From the NCBI GenBank assembly GCA_017416765.1, contig JAFQBE010000021.1:1-64000 (forward strand): a stretch of 64,000 nucleotides of DNA, given 5' to 3'. Origin of the DNA: Clostridia bacterium. GTDB lineage: Bacteria > Bacillota > Clostridia > Oscillospirales > Acutalibacteraceae. The stretch's first letter is position 1; the number at the start of each line of letters is the position of its first letter. Below, piece by piece: positions 60,553-64,000 of the stretch. The position numbers and the translations under genes are program-made. The notes beneath the pieces were generated by a model. That model was not told the origin of the DNA. It made no database searches and saw only the letters and a list, made by a program, of their open reading frames with translations.

Positions 60553-61782
60553 TCAGGCTTTTTTCTTTCTTGTGACAATTGCAGAAACCGCGCATACACC
60601 GAAGGCAGCAACGGTAAATAAAAGTATGCATATAAACACATCGTTCCAGCCCTTGGTGTCAGCAATTTTACCGAGCAGCGAAGTGGCAAGCGTGCTGCCT
60701 ACATAACAAAATGTGTTTAGCAGCCCTGCGGAAAGACCCGAATCAATTTTATCCCTTGAATATAAAGGCACAACGCTTGTTATAACATTGTTTACAGCAG
60801 CCATAAGGCAGGCAATGCCGCCGAAAAGTGCAAGTGTCAGCACAACGGATTTGATGTTAATGGTTAATATAATCAGCCCTGCAAGCAGCATTGCGGCAAA
60901 GTAGAAAATACCGTTTAGTATGTTTTCATTTTTCTGCTTTTTGTGCAGTGCTTTTACAAGCGATGCGCCGAAAATTGAAAGCACGGGCAGAAGCAGGGTG
61001 ACAATAATCGAAAGGGAAGCAGGTACACCGAATTCTTCTTTTAAAATGGAGGGTACCCAGGTTGTTATACCGTCTTTTATAAATCCGTTTGCAACCGCCG
61101 AAACAAGGATAACGCAGATTCCGAATACAAAAACGGGAGTAAGTGAAAGCTTGCCTGTTGTATGTTTTTGTGTCTGTACAGTTGCAGCTTTGTTCTTTTG
61201 TATACTGCTCATTCCTGCAAACCATACTACGGCAACTATGCCCACAACGGCGGAAGCTACATAGAAAATAGTGGTCCATTTCATGCTCAGCGCCGAGAAA
61301 AGTGCGGCAAGACCGTAGGCGGTAAAGGTACCCGACGCTACTGTGGTGCTCATTACCATAACGGCTTTTGAAAGCTTGCTGTCCGCAAGGTTGTCCGAGA
61401 GCGTCTTTATAAGCGATGACCACAGCACGGACTGAAAAACGCCGTTGAAAAACCAGAGATATTTCATTGCTTCAATGCCGCTGCAAAAGGTCATTGAAAA
61501 GTTTATTATACACGAAGCTGCAAGGGCTATTGCAACGGAAAATTTAGTGTTGTATTTTTTTGAAAGCAGACCGTTTACAAGCTGCCCCGCACCGTAGGCA
61601 AAGAAGAAAAAGGAGCTTACCGTGCCTGCCGCTTCTTTGGTTGTGCCAAGCTGTGAAAGTATTTCCACCATGGAAGCATTATAGTTAAGCCTTGCAACAT
61701 AAGCCGCTGTATATGCTGCCCAACACAGAAAAATAAGAAAATTTGATTTTTTGTTGCTTAATGAATTTACCATTTCAACCAT
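60553..61782 (-). CDS. Major facilitator transporter, organophosphate:phosphate antiporter-like
   Basis: The 409-residue protein has about 12 membrane helices in two halves. WAAYTAAYVARLNYNASMVEIL near residues 21-42 and FFFFAYGAGQLVNGLLSKKYN near 57-77 resemble the GlpT/UhpT (OPA) family, which exchange sugar- or glycerol-phosphates for inorganic phosphate. Substrate-binding Arg/Lys in the cavity were not checked, so general MFS identity is surer than the subfamily. ATG 61782 lacks a strong ribosome site; in-frame ATG at 61773 is an alternative. Confidence 0.8.
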   Translation of the reverse strand: MVEMVNSLSNKKSNFLIFLCWAAYTAAYVARLNYNASMVEILSQLGTTKEAAGTVSSFFFFAYGAGQLVNGLLSKKYNTKFSVAIALAASCIINFSMTFCSGIEAMKYLWFFNGVFQSVLWSSLIKTLSDNLADSKLSKAVMVMSTTVASGTFTAYGLAALFSALSMKWTTIFYVASAVVGIVAVVWFAGMSSIQKNKAATVQTQKHTTGKLSLTPVFVFGICVILVSAVANGFIKDGITTWVPSILKEEFGVPASLSIIVTLLLPVLSIFGASLVKALHKKQKNENILNGIFYFAAMLLAGLIILTINIKSVVLTLALFGGIACLMAAVNNVITSVVPLYSRDKIDSGLSAGLLNTFCYVGSTLATSLLGKIADTKGWNDVFICILLFTVAAFGVCAVSAIVTRKKKA

Positions 61783-61878
61783 TTCTTTCTTGTATGCTAA
61801 AGCAGATTATAGCACTTAATAAAATTCAATTCAACCGCAAATTCAGCTTCATTTTACAATTATTTTAGTTTTTTCTTA

Positions 61879-61907
61879 TTGCCTTTTATTTTTATATATT
61901 GTAAAAT
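61879..61907 (+). promoter_or_regulatory. Promoter of the helicase gene
   Basis: TTGCCT at 61879-61884 and TAAAAT at 61902-61907 with a 17-bp spacer, 28 bases before the ATG. Confidence 0.65.
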
Positions 61908-61935
61908 ACTATCATATTTAAAATGGTGGTATGTT

Positions 61936-64000
61936 ATGTTAAGCGATAGATTTATACAGTTAAGAAAAGAAGCGATAGAAAAAAGCTTCGGCAGAATGAA
62001 CGATATGCAGCGTAAGGCAATTTTCCGTACGCAGGGTCCCTTGCTTGTGCTTGCCGGTGCAGGCAGCGGAAAAACTACCGTGCTTGTAAACCGTATTGCA
62101 AATATCATGAAATTCGGCTGTGCATATTATTCCGATTTTTGCTGCCGACCTGTTGAGCAAAGCGATATTGATTCAATAAACGCATACCTTGACGGTGATG
62201 ATTTTGCCTATACATATATTGAAGATTTAATGCAGGTTGATGCGCCCCGCCCGTGGGAAATACTTGCAATTACCTTTACCAATAAGGCTGCAAGTGAGCT
62301 GAAGGAAAGGCTTGAAAAAATGCTTGGACCTGACGGTAACGAAATCTGGGCAAGTACCTTCCATGCCGCATGTGCGCGTATTCTGCGCCGATATGGTGAC
62401 AGAATCGGTTTTTCCAACCATTTTACTATTTACGATACCGATGATTCACGCAGGGCGATGAAGGAATGTCAGCGTGCGCTGAATATTGAAGACAGAGTTA
62501 TTAACCATAAGGCAGCCCTTGCCGAAATAAGTAAAGCCAAGGACAGCCTTATCACACCCGAAGAATTCAAAAAAAGCGCAGGCAACGATTTCAGGCTGAA
62601 AAAAATTGCCGAGCTTTACGAAATGTATCAGGCGAATTTACAGCGTGCCGACGCAATGGATTTTGACGATATAATTACAAATACGGTATACTTGCTCGAA
62701 AAGGATGCCGAGGTACGCGAACACTATCAGAACAGATTCAAATACATAATGGTTGATGAGTATCAGGACACCAACCACGCACAGTACAGGCTTGTTGAGC
62801 TGCTTGCCGCAAAGCACCGCAACCTTTGTGTTGTAGGCGATGATGACCAGAGTATTTATAAATTCCGCGGTGCTACAATTGAAAATATTCTCACCTTTGA
62901 GCAGTATTTCAATGCTGAGGTTATCCGCCTTGAGCAGAATTACCGTTCAACCCAGACTATACTTGATGCGGCAAATGCCGTTATAGCAAATAACGAACAG
63001 CGTAAGGGTAAAAACCTCTGGACAGATAATGGCGAGGGCGGTAAAATTATTCTCAACACTTCTTATGATGAACAGTCCGAAGCGCGCTATATAGCCGATA
63101 CCGTTCTTGACGGTGTTGCCGCAGGACAGAAATACAGCGATTTTGCTGTGCTGTACAGAGCAAATGCCCAGTCAAACGCAGTTGAAAATGCCTTTGTGCG
63201 AATGGGTATTCCTTATTCGATTTTCGGCGGTCACAAGTTCTATGAGCGTAAGGAAATACGCGATGCCATTGCTTATTTAACCGTTATCAACAACACTGCC
63301 GACGATATAAGGCTGCGCCGTATTATCAACGAACCTAAAAGGGGAATAGGTGATACTTCGGTTTCTCATGCGGCAGACATAGCAAACTCACTTGGCATCA
63401 GCCTTTTTGAGGTTATAGCCAATGCGGACGATTATCCGCAGCTCAGCCGTGCGGCAGGCAAAATGAAAGCCTTTGCCGCAATGATAAACGACTGCGTTGA
63501 AAAATCGCACGAGCTTTCAATAAAAGAAGCTTTTGATTATCTGATGAAGGAAAGCGGATATGTCGAAGGCCTGGCACTTGATGCCGAAACCTATACGGAC
63601 AGGCTTGCCAACATAACCGAACTTTCCAACAACTTACAGCGCTATACGGAGGAAAACGATGAGCCTTCGCTCACAGGTTTCCTTGAAGAAGTTGCTTTGA
63701 TGACTGACCTTGATGCAATGAATTCCGAAGCCGATAAGGCTGTTATGATGACACTGCATTCAGCAAAGGGTCTGGAATTCAACAATGTTTTCATTGTCGG
63801 TATGGAAGAGGGCGTGTTCCCCGGTATGCAGGCGGTTTACAACCCCGCAGAAATTGAAGAAGAGCGCAGGCTTGCATATGTCGGCATTACAAGAGCAAAA
63901 AAACAGCTTTACCTTACAAAGGCAAAAACAAGAATGCTATATGGCTCAACAACCCACAACCGCGTTTCACGCTTTGCTGCGGAAATTCCCATGGCTCTGA
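61936..64000 (+). CDS. PcrA/UvrD-type ATP-dependent DNA helicase, 3' end outside the window
   Basis: A continuous frame of 688 codons runs from ATG 61936 off the window end. Superfamily 1 motifs are in order: Q-motif NDMQRKAI, Walker A AGAGSGKT (about 42-49), ITFTNKAA, VDEYQDTN (motif II, near 273), VGDDDQSIYKFRGA (III), LEQNYRST (IV), MTLHSAKGLEF (V) and YVGITRAKKQLYL (VI). Only the C-terminal ~50-100 residues are missing. About 45 extra residues with two adjacent cysteines (FCCRP) lie between the first helix and motif Ia, where PcrA normally has none. It unwinds DNA in repair and replication. Confidence 0.95.
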   Translation, partial: MLSDRFIQLRKEAIEKSFGRMNDMQRKAIFRTQGPLLVLAGAGSGKTTVLVNRIANIMKFGCAYYSDFCCRPVEQSDIDSINAYLDGDDFAYTYIEDLMQVDAPRPWEILAITFTNKAASELKERLEKMLGPDGNEIWASTFHAACARILRRYGDRIGFSNHFTIYDTDDSRRAMKECQRALNIEDRVINHKAALAEISKAKDSLITPEEFKKSAGNDFRLKKIAELYEMYQANLQRADAMDFDDIITNTVYLLEKDAEVREHYQNRFKYIMVDEYQDTNHAQYRLVELLAAKHRNLCVVGDDDQSIYKFRGATIENILTFEQYFNAEVIRLEQNYRSTQTILDAANAVIANNEQRKGKNLWTDNGEGGKIILNTSYDEQSEARYIADTVLDGVAAGQKYSDFAVLYRANAQSNAVENAFVRMGIPYSIFGGHKFYERKEIRDAIAYLTVINNTADDIRLRRIINEPKRGIGDTSVSHAADIANSLGISLFEVIANADDYPQLSRAAGKMKAFAAMINDCVEKSHELSIKEAFDYLMKESGYVEGLALDAETYTDRLANITELSNNLQRYTEENDEPSLTGFLEEVALMTDLDAMNSEADKAVMMTLHSAKGLEFNNVFIVGMEEGVFPGMQAVYNPAEIEEERRLAYVGITRAKKQLYLTKAKTRMLYGSTTHNRVSRFAAEIPMAL

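Overview
The window looks like chromosome of a spore-forming, Gram-positive Clostridia member, most likely a gut Oscillospiraceae/Ruminococcaceae-type bacterium. The grounds are two sporulation regulators (SigK, SpoIIID), HPr kinase, WhiA, strong GGAGG ribosome sites with some GTG/TTG starts, dockerin-bearing secreted proteins, and glycan-related enzymes (intracellular GH29 fucosidase, NagB). No rRNA, tRNA, CRISPR, phage or transposase gene was seen. The species assignment is inference.

Layout. 1-1.9 kb: tail of a repeat-domain protein, a dispersed repeat, a four-helix membrane protein and a small secreted protein behind a perfect consensus promoter. 1.9-9.7 kb: carbohydrate block (fucosidase, phosphohexomutase, then a tightly packed Gfo/Idh oxidoreductase - DegT aminotransferase - phosphoglycosyltransferase - GT4 operon and NagB). 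9.7-13.8 kb: secreted phosphoesterase and an AT-rich BspA-type LRR protein with an X-module/dockerin. 13.8-17.9 kb: acyl-CoA synthetase with a divergent TetR regulator, and a double ThyX-like protein. 18-24.8 kb: dense housekeeping operon (Tmk, DUF2156, GNAT, DJ-1, 5-FTHF cyclo-ligase, MltG, U32 peptidase). 25-32.8 kb: YfcC carrier, secreted lipase-like protein, SigK, an AT-rich polytopic protein, a GPH symporter. 32.8-41.1 kb: a surface-protein island with a 61-residue secreted micro-protein and two related giant secreted proteins (1536 and 1046 aa). 41.2-45.5 kb: Sfp-type transferase, epimerase with a zinc-ribbon-like tail, YhcG nuclease, and a structured-RNA candidate before an orphan SLOG-like gene. 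45.5-50.1 kb: minus-strand envelope genes (parvulin foldase, SPFH/NfeD pair, DUF4363/DUF421 pair). 50.2-60.5 kb: ROK kinase, phosphoheptose isomerase, SpoIIID, HprK, glucokinase, MurB, WhiA, DnaE, PfkA. 60.5-64 kb: OPA-like transporter and a PcrA/UvrD helicase running off the end.

The most interesting theme is the secreted proteome. Five to six unrelated secreted proteins (phosphoesterase, LRR protein, lipase, micro-protein, giant protein, perhaps the small protein at 1.5 kb) end in a short hydrophobic/amphipathic helix at the very C-terminus. Two others share an X-module plus dockerin, and one of these also carries a cohesin-like region. Together this suggests a cell-surface assembly or anchoring system that I cannot assign to a described sorting signal. 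Other items worth checking are an attenuator-like RNA at about 44.79-44.94 kb, a family of dispersed hairpin repeats (including a perfect 23-bp palindrome), a tandem ThyX protein with complementary loss of motif residues, and a spoIIID ribosome site buried in a terminator-like hairpin.
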